From positions 39,110 through 103,109 of the forward strand of contig CAVSIA010000018.1 of the NCBI GenBank assembly GCA_963727575.1: a stretch of 64,000 nucleotides of DNA, given 5' to 3'. This stretch comes from JAHQVI01 sp963727575 (GTDB taxonomy: Bacteria > Pseudomonadota > Alphaproteobacteria > Rhizobiales > Rhodomicrobiaceae). The translations under genes were made by a program, and so were the position numbers. A model generated the notes under the pieces. That model was not told where the DNA came from and made no database searches. It saw nothing but the letters and a program-made list of their open reading frames with translations. Below are positions 1 through 8,677 of this stretch, piece after piece. Within the stretch, counting starts at the first letter, position 1; each line of letters begins with the position of its first letter.

Positions 1-75
1 CCCACTCGCATGGCGACGCAGTTGCCGTTATGATGCCGGACACAAAGCAGAAAAACCCGAACGGAGGAGTGGCCG

Positions 76-1044
76 ATGACAATGCTGGGAAAGACGCTGA
101 GGGGGGCTGTGCTGGCTGGCGCGGCAATGTTGGCAGCGGCAGGGCTCGCCAACGCCGAGACGCGGGTCACGTTCAAATCGGCCAAGACCGGCTCGTCCTA
201 CTACCAGATGTCGGTGCAGATCGCCGAAGCCATGAAGGCCGGCTCCAACGGCAACATCATCGTCACCGTCGAGGAAAGCCAGGGCTCGGTGCAGAACGTC
301 ATGGAGGTGCGGGCCCGCGGCGCCGATTACGTGTTCACCACCCCGCCCTCGCTGGTCGGCCTCGCCCAGAACGGCAAGGCGATGTTCGAGGGCAAGGGCG
401 ACCCGAAATTCAACGAGATCCGCGCGCTGTTTCCGCTGCCGTCGCTGACCATGCATTTCGTCATGTCGAAGAAGAGCGGCGTCACCGACATCGCCGGCCT
501 CGAAGGCAAGACCATCCTGCTCGGCAAGGGCTCGTTCGGCGCGACGGAAGGGGCGAAATACCTCAAGCTGTTCGGCCTGGAGGGCAAGGTCAAGATCGCC
601 GACGCCGAGCTCTCCAACGCGGTCGATGCGCTCAAGAACGGCCAGATCGACGGCTTCGTCACCGCCGGGTCCTACCCCGCGCCGAACGTGATCGAAGCGG
701 CGGCCGGAACCGGCGTCACCGTGCTGTCGATGACCGACGACCAGATCGCGCAGACCAAGCAGACCAAGCTGATCATCCCGGCCGGCACCTATCCCGGCCA
801 GACCGGAGAAATCGCGACCACCTCGCTGCCGGTCGTCACCTACACGACCACCGCCATGGCTGACGACGTCGCCTATGCGATGACCAAGGCGTTCTGGGAG
901 CAGAAGGCCAAGATGGGCGAAGATGCGCCCTGGTGGGAGGGCGTCAGCGAGGCGCTCTTGGCCAACATCAAGGGCAAGGTTCACCCCGGCGCGGTGAAAT
1001 ATTACAAGGAGATCGGCTACAAGCTATCCGACTCGCAGATGTAA
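76..1044 (+). CDS. TAXI-family TRAP transporter solute-binding protein
   Basis: Periplasmic substrate-binding subunit of a tripartite ATP-independent (ion-driven) importer of the TAXI type. The first ~27 residues form a signal peptide (MTMLGKTLRGAVLAGAAMLA... ending in LANA). The mature part starts with the TAXI-typical stretch RVTFKSAKTGSSYYQMSVQI and keeps the G-S-x-Y region that lines the ligand site in this family. Its 322 residues are normal for the family. The ATG at 76 has a clear GGAGG 8 bases upstream. A fused TRAP permease follows 66 bases downstream on the same strand, so the two form a complete transporter. TAXI proteins are often annotated as glutamate or C4-acid binders, but the ligand cannot be told from sequence. 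Confidence 0.93.
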   Translation: MTMLGKTLRGAVLAGAAMLAAAGLANAETRVTFKSAKTGSSYYQMSVQIAEAMKAGSNGNIIVTVEESQGSVQNVMEVRARGADYVFTTPPSLVGLAQNGKAMFEGKGDPKFNEIRALFPLPSLTMHFVMSKKSGVTDIAGLEGKTILLGKGSFGATEGAKYLKLFGLEGKVKIADAELSNAVDALKNGQIDGFVTAGSYPAPNVIEAAAGTGVTVLSMTDDQIAQTKQTKLIIPAGTYPGQTGEIATTSLPVVTYTTTAMADDVAYAMTKAFWEQKAKMGEDAPWWEGVSEALLANIKGKVHPGAVKYYKEIGYKLSDSQM

Positions 1045-1110
1045 CCAGCCACCGTTCATTCGCCGCCCGGATGCCTACGCGTTCGGGCGGCCTCCCGAGA
1101 TCGCCCCCGT

Positions 1111-2877
1111 ATGCGTTTCACCTCCCGGCACGCCTGGGCGCTGTTTGCGGCAGCGCTCGTCGCTTTCCACCTCGGCCTGATCTTTTCCGGATTGGTGCCG
1201 AACCTGGTCAGCCGGCCGCTGCACATGGCTTTCGCCCTGCCCTTCGTGCTGGTCTTTGGCGCCCGCTCGCGCGCCGAACGGGCAACCGGCCTCGCGCTGG
1301 CGGCGATCGGCGTTGCCGGCTGCGTGTGGATCGCGCTCAACGAGAACCGTCTCGCCGATCAATACGGCTTTCTCGAAAACGGCTTTCAGATCGGGCTTGC
1401 CATCGCGCTGCTGCTGATCGTGCTGGAAATGGCGCGCCGCTCGATCGGCTGGCCGCTGCCGATCATCGCGTTCCTGGCGCTGTGCTACGGGCTGTTCGGC
1501 CAATATATCCCCGGAGAGTTCGGCCATTCCGGCACGCCGCTGAACAGCTTCCTCGGCACGCTCACCATCGCCGAGGGCGGGCTGTGGGGCAGCCTGACCG
1601 GCGTGTCCGTCAACATCGTCGCGATTTTCGTGATCTTCGGCGCGGTGCTGAACGCGGGCGAGGCCGGACAGGGCTTCATGAATATCGCCGCGGTCGCCGC
1701 CGGCCGGCTGAAGGGCGGCGCGGCCAAGGTCTCGGTGATCTCCTCGGCGCTGTTCGGCTCGATCTCCGGCTCGGCCTCAGCCAACGTCGCCTCCACCGGC
1801 GCGATCACGCTGCCGGCGATGACCAAGCTCGGCTATCCGAAGCGCCTCTCCGCCGCGGTCGAGGCGGTCGCGTCCTCCGGCGGCCAGATCATGCCGCCGC
1901 TGATGGGCGCGGGAGCGTTCGTCATGGTCGAGCTGACCGGCATTCCCTATACGCGGATCATGGCGGCGGCGATCCTGCCGGCGCTGCTCTACTTTTTCGC
2001 CGTCTGGGTCGGCATCAACGCCTTCGCCAAGCGCTACGAGCTGAAATCGGTGCCAGCGGAGGACGCCCCGCCGCTGCGCGCGGTGGTGATCACCTCGATC
2101 TTCTTCCTCGTCCCATTCACCGTGCTGATGTGGGCGATGTTCGCCGCCGGCTACACGCCGCAATATGCCGCCTGCCTCGCCATCCTCGCCGCCGCGCCGA
2201 TGCTGCTGATCGACGGCCGGTTGACCTTCGATGCCCGTCGCAGCCTCGACCGCTATACCGACGCGCTGATCACGGCGGGCCGGCAGGCAGCGATGATCGC
2301 CTCGATCATCCTGTGCGCCTCGATCGTCATCGGCGTACTCTCCGTCACCGGCCTCGGCGTCAAGATCACCTCTATCATTCTGTCCGGCTCGGGCGGAACG
2401 CTCTGGCTGTCGCTGCTGCTCACCGCGGTCGCCTGCCTGATTCTCGGTATGGAGGTGCCGACCACCGCCGCCTATGTGATCTGCATTTCAGTCGCCGGAC
2501 CGGCGCTGACCCAGATTGGCCTGGAGCCGCTCCAGGCGCATCTGTTCGTGTTCTGGTTCGCGCTGCTGTCGACGATCACGCCGCCGGTTTGCGGCGCGGT
2601 GTTCATCGCCGCCGGGATGGTCGAGGAGGACTGGCTGAAAGTCGCGTTCACCGCCATGGCGCTGGGCATCGGGCTTTACCTCATCCCGTTCGCCATGATC
2701 GCCAATCCGGCGCTGATCACCCTCGCATCGACACCCGTTCTGACCCTCGCCGTCATGGTCAAGGTCGGCGTCGGCCTCGCGCTGGTTTCGCGGGGCATTA
2801 TCGCGCCGGAACGCTGGTGGCTGAGGGTGTTGCTGATCGCGGCGGGGCTTGCCGCATTGTTCGTACCGCCATTCTAG
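1111..2877 (+). CDS. TRAP transporter fused permease (DctQM-like, TAXI type)
   Basis: Inner-membrane permease that fuses the small (4-TM) and large (12-TM) TRAP subunits in 588 residues, as usual for TAXI systems. Hydrophobic segments run along the whole length. The large-subunit signature is visible around residues 205-270: a SGSASANVASTGAITLPAM stretch followed by ASSGGQIMPPLMGAGAF. A second related motif (LGMEVPTTAAYV) lies near residue 450. It takes its substrate from the binding protein encoded just upstream and uses the sodium or proton gradient. The stop codon is directly followed by remnants of a sulfur-oxidation soxA gene. That suggests either past insertion of this transporter next to a sox cluster, or a functional tie to sulfur compounds; the latter is only inference. 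Confidence 0.92.
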   Translation: MRFTSRHAWALFAAALVAFHLGLIFSGLVPNLVSRPLHMAFALPFVLVFGARSRAERATGLALAAIGVAGCVWIALNENRLADQYGFLENGFQIGLAIALLLIVLEMARRSIGWPLPIIAFLALCYGLFGQYIPGEFGHSGTPLNSFLGTLTIAEGGLWGSLTGVSVNIVAIFVIFGAVLNAGEAGQGFMNIAAVAAGRLKGGAAKVSVISSALFGSISGSASANVASTGAITLPAMTKLGYPKRLSAAVEAVASSGGQIMPPLMGAGAFVMVELTGIPYTRIMAAAILPALLYFFAVWVGINAFAKRYELKSVPAEDAPPLRAVVITSIFFLVPFTVLMWAMFAAGYTPQYAACLAILAAAPMLLIDGRLTFDARRSLDRYTDALITAGRQAAMIASIILCASIVIGVLSVTGLGVKITSIILSGSGGTLWLSLLLTAVACLILGMEVPTTAAYVICISVAGPALTQIGLEPLQAHLFVFWFALLSTITPPVCGAVFIAAGMVEEDWLKVAFTAMALGIGLYLIPFAMIANPALITLASTPVLTLAVMVKVGVGLALVSRGIIAPERWWLRVLLIAAGLAALFVPPF

Positions 2878-2880
2878 CAC

Positions 2881-3396
2881 CGCCGGCCGCCGCCACGTGC
2901 TATTTGGCGGTCGAGGCGAAAACCGGCAAGCTTGTCAACATCGAGGGCCGCATCAATCTCTGCCGCACGGACCACCAGAAAGCCGCCAGCTATCCTTGCG
3001 AATCCGGCGCTTTGGTCAGCCTCACCGCCCTCGTCGTCCGGCATGACGATGCGTGTGGCTGTCCCCAGTCCGGTGGCGCCCGTCTATGAAAAAGGCAAAA
3101 AGTTCTTCCATCGGCGACATGGACAGCTCAATCTGTCCTGCGCCGGCTGGCACGACAGAAACGCCGGACGACGCATGCGCGGCGATACGATCAGCTACGG
3201 GCCCGGCAATGGCTACCCCGCCTACCGGCCCGAACGGCAGTCGCTCGGATCGCTGCACCGGCGTTTGCGTGCCTGCTCGCTGGGCGTGCGCGCGTTACAA
3301 TTCGACTATGGCTCGCCGGACGATCTCAATCTGGAGCTGTATCTCGCAAAACGCGCCGAAGGCGTGCCGATCGAGACTCCGACGATCCGGAAATAA
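2881..3396 (+). pseudogene. soxA: Decayed soxA (sulfur-oxidation c-type cytochrome, SoxAX)
   Basis: Only the C-terminal two thirds of a thiosulfate-oxidising SoxA can be read, in two frames. The first frame (to ~3030) contains EAKTGKLVNIEGRINLCRTD. The second (from ~3030) contains EKGKKFFHRRHGQLNLSCAG and later DTISYGPGNGYPAYRPERQ and LNLELYLAKRAEGVPIETP, all recognisable SoxA blocks. Damage: no N-terminus or signal peptide, a frame change near 3030, and loss of the haem-binding CxxCH (here CAGWH, a Trp in place of the second Cys). The conserved Cys before the last block (RACSLGVRA) remains. Unlike most frame breaks in this window, key residues are also changed, so this is probably a true pseudogene. 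It ends 10 bases before soxF/fccB, consistent with a former sox operon. It must not be confused with the sarcosine oxidase soxA at 8.7-11.8 kb. Confidence 0.85.
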
Positions 3397-3406
3397 GGAG
3401 GGTTCT

Positions 3407-4684
3407 ATGCTGACGCGTAGGCATTTTCTGCTCGGGAGTGCGGGCGCTCTTTCGCTGGCGGCGAGCAGCTTCCCGCGCCCGGCGCTTGCCCAGGCCAAAC
3501 CGAAGATCGTCATCGTCGGGGGCGGTGCGGGCGGCGTATCGGTCCTGCGCAGGCTTGTCGCGGAGGCAAAGGACGGCTTCGACATCACGCTGATCGAGCC
3601 GCAAAAGACCTACACCACTTGCTTCTACTCCAATTTGTTTCTCGGCGGGTTCCAGCCGCTGGAGGTTCTGCAACACGGTTTCGACGCCATTGCAGCCCTA
3701 GATGGTATCAAGATCGCGCAGGAGGCTGCCGCTTCGGTCGACCGGGGGAGCCGCCAGGTGCTGCTGGCGGGCGGTTCAACGCTTCCCTATGACCGGCTGG
3801 TGCTGTCGCCGGGTATTGCGCTCGACTACACCTCCGTCCCCGGCTGGTCCAAGGAGGCCGAGGACCGTATGCCCCATGCCTGGAGGGCGGGACCGCAGAC
3901 CATCCTGTTGAAGAAACAGCTCGACGCGGTGCCCGATGGCGGCGTCGTCGTCGTGATTCCGCCGCCGAACCCTTATCGCTGCCCGCCCGGCCCTTATGAG
4001 CGCGTATCGATGATGGCCCATGTGCTGAAAGGCTCGGGGCGTACGCAGGCGCGGATCGTCATCCTCGACCCGAAGGACAAATTCTCCAAGCAGGGCCTGT
4101 TTCAGCAGGGCTGGGAGAAATATTATCCGGGCATGATCGAATGGCTGTCGCCGATGATCCATGGCGGGGTAAAGAATGTCGACCCGGCGACGATGACGGT
4201 GGTCACCGATTTCGAGACCTATACGAAGGCGAACCTCGTCAACGTCATCCCGCGCCAGACGGCGGGCCAGATCGCCATCGACGCCGGCCTCTCCGACGCG
4301 ACCGGCTATTGCCCGATCGATCCGTTCAGCATGAAGTCGACCTTCGATGCCAACATCTTCGTGCTCGGCGACGCCTCGATTGCCGGCGACATGCCCAAAT
4401 CCGCCTTTGCCGCCAACAGCCAGGCGCAGGTCGTCGCCCAGGTCATCGCCGCCGAGCTACTCGGCGCCAAGGCTGCGGACGTCGCCTACCGGAACCGCTG
4501 CTGGAGCCTGATCGAGGCCAATGACAGCGTGTTCGTCGGCGGCAACTACAAGCCGACCAAGGCCAAGATCGCCCAGACCGAGACCCATATCTCCGGGTTG
4601 CAGGACCCCAAGGCCGTCCGGCGCGCCAATTACGAGGACTCCGCCGCCTGGTATTCGCAGATCACCACGGACCTCTACGGCTGA
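3407..4684 (+). CDS. soxF: Flavocytochrome c sulfide dehydrogenase flavoprotein (SoxF/FccB)
   Basis: FAD protein that oxidises sulfide and normally passes electrons to a small cytochrome c partner in the periplasm. It is 425 residues. The N-terminus carries a twin-arginine signal (TRRHFLLGSAGALSLAASS). The Rossmann dinucleotide motif follows (IVIVGGGAGGVSVLRRL, residues ~32-48). The two redox cysteines of the family are present, in TTCFYSN near residue 66 and GYCPID near residue 305, as is the C-terminal VGGNYKP/ISG region of the FCSD-flavin-binding domain. The ATG at 3407 is preceded by a strong AGGAGG. It follows the decayed soxA by 10 bases. No soxE/fccA cytochrome is visible here, so its electron acceptor is unknown; it may be a surviving orphan of a sox operon. 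Confidence 0.9.
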   Translation: MLTRRHFLLGSAGALSLAASSFPRPALAQAKPKIVIVGGGAGGVSVLRRLVAEAKDGFDITLIEPQKTYTTCFYSNLFLGGFQPLEVLQHGFDAIAALDGIKIAQEAAASVDRGSRQVLLAGGSTLPYDRLVLSPGIALDYTSVPGWSKEAEDRMPHAWRAGPQTILLKKQLDAVPDGGVVVVIPPPNPYRCPPGPYERVSMMAHVLKGSGRTQARIVILDPKDKFSKQGLFQQGWEKYYPGMIEWLSPMIHGGVKNVDPATMTVVTDFETYTKANLVNVIPRQTAGQIAIDAGLSDATGYCPIDPFSMKSTFDANIFVLGDASIAGDMPKSAFAANSQAQVVAQVIAAELLGAKAADVAYRNRCWSLIEANDSVFVGGNYKPTKAKIAQTETHISGLQDPKAVRRANYEDSAAWYSQITTDLYG

Positions 4685-4705
4685 GGCCGCGGTTCCCCAC
4701 GCGCG

Positions 4706-4728
4706 GCCGGGCCTCCATCAGGCCCGGC
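4706..4728. terminator. Stem-loop between convergent soxF and SDR genes
   Basis: A perfect 9-bp inverted repeat (GCCGGGCCT / AGGCCCGGC) with a 5-base loop lies 21 bases past the soxF stop and overlaps the last codon of the convergent SDR gene. Its position suits a bidirectional terminator. There is no clear U-tract, so the assignment is inferred. Confidence 0.5.
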
Positions 4729-5528
4729 GCTTCCGCTCCAGGATCTTCCAATAGGTCACCGGGAACAGGCGCTCGATCAGCGCGACGAATTTGGCATCCG
4801 AGCCGACCATGACGCGCGGACGCTCGTCCTCGATCGCCTTGACGATGATCTCGCCGGCGGTCTCGGACGGCAGCGTCAGCAATTTCTTCGTCACATCGCG
4901 GCGCCTGCGGGTATCCTCCTCGGAGAAGCCTTTCGGCGATGCGGGCGTTGTCCGCGATGGAGGTAGCGACGCCGCCGGGATGGACCACGGTGACGCCGAC
5001 CTGCGTTCCGGCCAGCTCATGGCCCAGCGCATTCGAAAACCCCCGAACGGCGAATTTGCTCGCCGAATAGGCGGTCTGGCCGGGCGGCGCGACGATGCCG
5101 AAAATGCTCGACAGGTTGACGATGCGGGCCTTGTCGCTGCGCTTCAGCAGCGGCAGGAAGGCGCGGGTCATCCGCACGACGCCCCAGAAATTAATGTCGA
5201 ACAGCCACTCGAAATCCTCCGGGCTGACCTGTTCGAACGTGCCCCCGAGCGCCACGCCGGCATTATTGACCAGGACGTCGACGCCTGGATGGTCGGCAAG
5301 CACGATGTTCGGGAATGCAGCGACGGCCGCGCGGTCGGCGACGTCGAGCCTGTGGCCGCTGATGCGCAGGCCGCCCCCTGAGGCGAGCCGCGCCGTTTCC
5401 GCCAGCCCCGCCTCGTTGACGTCGGCGAGCGCGAGATTGCACCCGCGCCGCGACAGCGACACCGCGATGGCCCGTCCGATCCCGCCCGCGGCGCCGGTGA
5501 CGACCGCGGTCTTCTGCGCCAGCTTCAT
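4718..5528 (-). CDS. Short-chain dehydrogenase/reductase (frame break near 4930)
   Basis: NAD(P)-dependent oxidoreductase of the classical SDR type, about 270 residues. It starts MKLAQKTAVVTGAAGGIGRA (cofactor motif TGxxxGIG), has NNAGVALGG near residue 85, the catalytic Ser in NLSS, and YSASK with the catalytic Tyr and Lys near residue 155. Near 4930 the frame changes: after NARIAE the rest (GFSEED ... WKILERKRRA) is read in another frame. Removing one base at GCCGAAAGGC restores a continuous protein, so a sequence error is likelier than gene loss. The gene lies 29 bases downstream of a Baeyer-Villiger-type monooxygenase and is probably co-transcribed. A ketone/alcohol couple feeding that enzyme is a plausible role; the substrate is unknown. 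Confidence 0.85.
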
Positions 5529-5557
5529 GGTCCCTCCCCCGTTGCCGCCCGCTGAGC

Positions 5558-7076
5558 TCAAGCCGCCCGGCGTTCGGCTGCGGCCCGGTGAAACTCCATG
5601 GTCCCGTCATTCACCGAGCCGAACCTCATCAGCGACAGGTCGAGCAGATAGTTCTGATAGAGCTTCCAGGGGCGCTTCGCACCCTGCTTCGGCATGAAAT
5701 GCTTCGCCCGCTGTATATAGCCCGACGTCAGCGGCAGGGAGGACTCCTCGGACATCGCCGGATCGGTGCGGCGGGGCGCGCACCAGCCATAGCCGTGGGC
5801 ATCCATGTAATTCAACAGACGGCAGACATATTTCGAGCTGAGTTCGGCCTTCAGCGTCCACGAGGCGTTGGTGTAGCCGAACGCGGAGGCGAGATTGGGA
5901 ACGTCGCTGTACATCATGCCCTTATAGGTCAGGGTCTTGGAGAAATCGACCTGTGTCCCGTCGACGAAAACCTCCATGCCGCCGAGCAGCTTCACCTTCA
6001 GCCCGGTGGCGGTTACGATAATGTCCGCATCCAGATGATCGCCGGAGCGCAGCCGGAGCCCCGTCTCGGTGAAAACCTCGATCTCGTCGGTGACGACCGA
6101 CGCCTTGCCGGAGCGGATCGCGGCAAAAAGGTCCGCATCCGGAACGAGACAGAGGCGCTGGTCCCAAGGGTTGTAGCGGGGCGTGAAATGCCGGTCGACG
6201 TCGTAGTCCGGGCCGAGTTCCTTGCGGATCAGCCCGATCAGTGCATGTTTCACCCTCTCCGGCTTCCGACGCGCCAGATTGTAGACATACATGCTGTAGA
6301 ACACGTTCTTCCAGCGCGACAGCCCATGCGCCAAGCGCGCCGGCAGCCGGCGGTGCAGCCGGTCGGCGATGGCGTCCCTGGCCGGGACCGCGGCGATATA
6401 GGTCGGCGAGCGCTGCACCATGGTGATGTGGGCGGCTTTTTCCGCCATCGCCGGCACCAGCGTCACCGCAGTCGCACCGCTGCCGATGATGACGACGCGC
6501 TGGCCGGTGTAATCGAGGTCCTCCGGCCATTTCTGCGGATGTACGATGCGCCCGGCAAAGCGGTCCATATCCGGCCAGCCCGGCATATAGCCTTCGTCGT
6601 AATCGTAATAGCCGCTGCACATATAGAGGAAATTGCACCGGTAGCGGACGGCCTTGCCTTCCGGCCCGGCCTCGACATCGAGGGTCCATTGCGCCGCAGC
6701 AGAATCCCAGGAGGCGCGCCGGACCGCGTGCCCGAACTTAATCTTGCGATCGATGCCGTATGCCTTCGCCGTGCCACGGATGTAGTCGAGGATATCGGCA
6801 CCGTCGGCGATGGCTTTTTCGCCGCCCCAGGGCCGGAAGCTGTAGCCCATGGTGTGCATGTCGGAATCGGAGCGGATGCCGGGATAGCGGAACAGGTCCC
6901 AGGTGCCGCCGATGGCGTCGCGCGCATCGAGAATGACGAAGCTTTTGGACGGGCAACTGTTTTGCAGATGATACGCGGCGCCGATGCCCGAGAGCCCTGC
7001 CCCGACGATCAGTACGTCGACCTGCAGTCACCGCGCCTTCACGATCGGGGGCATTGGCTTCCAACTCAACGACCAT
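5558..7076 (-). CDS. Flavin-containing Baeyer-Villiger-type monooxygenase (frame break near 7022)
   Basis: FAD- and NADPH-dependent monooxygenase, about 505 residues. The first FAD motif reads VDVLIVGAGLSGIGAAYHLQ, the second (NADPH) GxGxxA motif reads VVIIGSGATAVTLVPAM. Between them lies FAGRIVHPQKWPED, matching the type I Baeyer-Villiger fingerprint FxGxxxHxxxWP rather than the FMO form. The best start is the ATG at 7076 (preceded by AGAGG), giving MVVELEANAPDREGAVT. The frame must then shift at ~7022 to enter the FAD motif, because an in-frame TGA precedes it. It is followed by the SDR gene and divergent from a TetR regulator, a usual arrangement for ketone or hydrocarbon oxidation modules. 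The substrate cannot be assigned. Confidence 0.88.
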
Positions 7077-7148
7077 AAGGCACCTCTTCGGCGATGGCTC
7101 AGCATGGAATTGGCGGAATGTATCGGCGAGTGATTGCGGCAAAACTCT

Positions 7149-7162
7149 AAGGTGTATACCTT
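7149..7162. promoter_or_regulatory. Putative TetR operator in the divergent promoter region
   Basis: AAGGTGTATACCTT is an inverted repeat with perfect 5-base arms (AAGGT/ACCTT) in the 193-bp gap between the divergent monooxygenase and tetR genes. Location and symmetry suit a TetR-family binding site that would control both directions. This is inferred from position only. Confidence 0.45.
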
Positions 7163-7269
7163 ATTTCTGTCAACCGGACTTGCGCGGCATCGGGGAAGGC
7201 CGCAGAAAAGCGGTTCTGAAACGTTGTTAATCGGTGTGTCCACGCGCCGGCTGGCGGAAGGAGCAGGAA

Positions 7270-7932
7270 ATGGTGGAAGTCAACGCATCGATCGAACGCC
7301 CCAGCACCCGCGCGCGGATCCTCGAGGCGTGCCGGCATCTGTTCAACGAACGCGGCGCTGCTGACGTCACCACCGCGCAGATCGCCGCGGCGGTCGGCAT
7401 CAATGAGGGCAATCTCTATTACCACTTCAACCGAAAAGAACAGATCCTGGAGGCGCTGTTCGGTGAGTTCGAGCGCGGTCTGCAGAACGCGGCGGCGGCC
7501 GATACGGCTCAAGTGGAGGATCCGAGCCGTTACGGCGAGTATCTGACCGGCTGGTTCACCTTGATGTGGGAATGGCGGTTCTTCTACCGCGACGGCGGCC
7601 TGGTCTACCGTCTCGCGCCCTCGCTCCGCACCAGGGTGCAGACCTTGTCCGACTACGGCCAGGATCAGGTCCGGATCGTGCTCGAAACGCAAAGGCGCGC
7701 CGGGTTCATCAATGCGACGAGCGAGGAAATCGAGGGGCTGATCGTCAATTCCTGGATCGTGTCATCCTACTGGATCGACTATCTGCGCTCCCGTCACGGC
7801 ATCGCCGATATCACCCGCGAGCATATCCGCTGGGGTGCTTTTCAGGTCATGTCGCTGTTCCTGCCCTTTTTGACGCCGGCGGGCAAAGCCGTCATGACGA
7901 TCACCGCCGAGAAAGCGACGAAATCGGCCTGA
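7270..7932 (+). CDS. TetR/AcrR-family transcriptional regulator
   Basis: DNA-binding repressor of 220 residues. The N-terminal helix-turn-helix is clear: RARILEACRHLFNERGAADV, then TTAQIAAAVGINEGNLYYHF with the family's LYYHF end of the recognition helix, followed by KEQILEALF. The C-terminal part (residues ~70-220) is a helical ligand/dimer domain without a recognised ligand type. The ATG at 7270 is chosen because AAGGAG lies just upstream; an earlier in-frame start at 7234 has no such site. It is transcribed away from the monooxygenase/SDR pair and probably controls it. Confidence 0.9.
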   Translation: MVEVNASIERPSTRARILEACRHLFNERGAADVTTAQIAAAVGINEGNLYYHFNRKEQILEALFGEFERGLQNAAAADTAQVEDPSRYGEYLTGWFTLMWEWRFFYRDGGLVYRLAPSLRTRVQTLSDYGQDQVRIVLETQRRAGFINATSEEIEGLIVNSWIVSSYWIDYLRSRHGIADITREHIRWGAFQVMSLFLPFLTPAGKAVMTITAEKATKSA

Positions 7933-8024
7933 CGGGCCGGCCGGGCGACGATCCGAACATCCTGGTGTTCTTCCGCGATGTCTCCGAGCCGCGCGATTCC
8001 GCCGCGGCTGAGGATGCGGCGCAC

Positions 8025-8677
8025 CTATTGCCGCCGCGCCAGCCGAACCTGCCCGATCGGCGCCTGCTCCGGCAGGCCGTATTCCCGCCCCGCCAGGGCG
8101 AGCAGGCACCAGAGGTAATCCGCATGCGACCAGCGGACGATCAGGTTGAAGTGGTCGGAGCTCGGCCTCGTCCATCGCCGGCAGATACAGCGTCGCCTGC
8201 ACGCGGCCAAACATCGAGCCTTTGACGGCGCCGCCCCCGAAGCTGCGGGGATGCAGGTCCAGCGTCGTCAGCTTCATCAGCATCTCCCGGCTCGCCGAGC
8301 CGACGATCTCGATCACGGTGAACTGATCGCTGACATCGACGGCCTGATGAGTGATTGCCGCGCAGCGCCCCGGCGATGGCGGCTGCGAGGCCGTCTTCGC
8401 TGCCGCCGGGATGCAGCAGCAGCCATTCCGACGGGCCGAGCCAGAGCATCGCCCGCTCACCGTCAACGGCTGAGCCGCAGGGCGTCATCGGCAAGGCGAA
8501 CCCCGCCGCGGCTTCGAAGGCGGGGCCGATCTCGTCGGGCTCGCCTCTCAGGATCAGCTTGCCCAGCAATTGGCGCTCGGCGAGCGCCGCGCGTCCGTCG
8601 GTGGACGAAATCGCATCGCGATGCGCGAGGGCTGACCGCCGGGCCGGCGGGACGAGTTGCGCCGCGTTCTCAAGCAC
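8025..8677 (-). CDS. soxG: Sarcosine oxidase gamma subunit (two frame breaks)
   Basis: Small subunit of heterotetrameric sarcosine oxidase, about 217 residues. It resembles the folate-binding T-protein fold of GcvT (GPSEWLLLHP near residue 80, VDVSDQFTVIEI near residue 110). Three frames must be joined: the start to ~8357, ~8357 to ~8158 (ITHQAVDVSDQFTVIEIVGS, ... LYLPAMDEAEL), and the end (DHFNLIVRWSHADYLWCLLA ... VRLARRQ). Each junction needs a single-base change and leaves conserved residues intact, so errors in the sequence are likely. It is the last gene of soxBDAG; its start overlaps the soxA stop by 8 bases, indicating translational coupling. Confidence 0.86.

Noticed and set aside
933..3089. 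A 718-codon plus-strand frame overlapping the TRAP permease
   Set aside because: It runs in the wrong frame of the permease and is meaningless except for its last ~60 codons, which are the first readable part of the decayed soxA.
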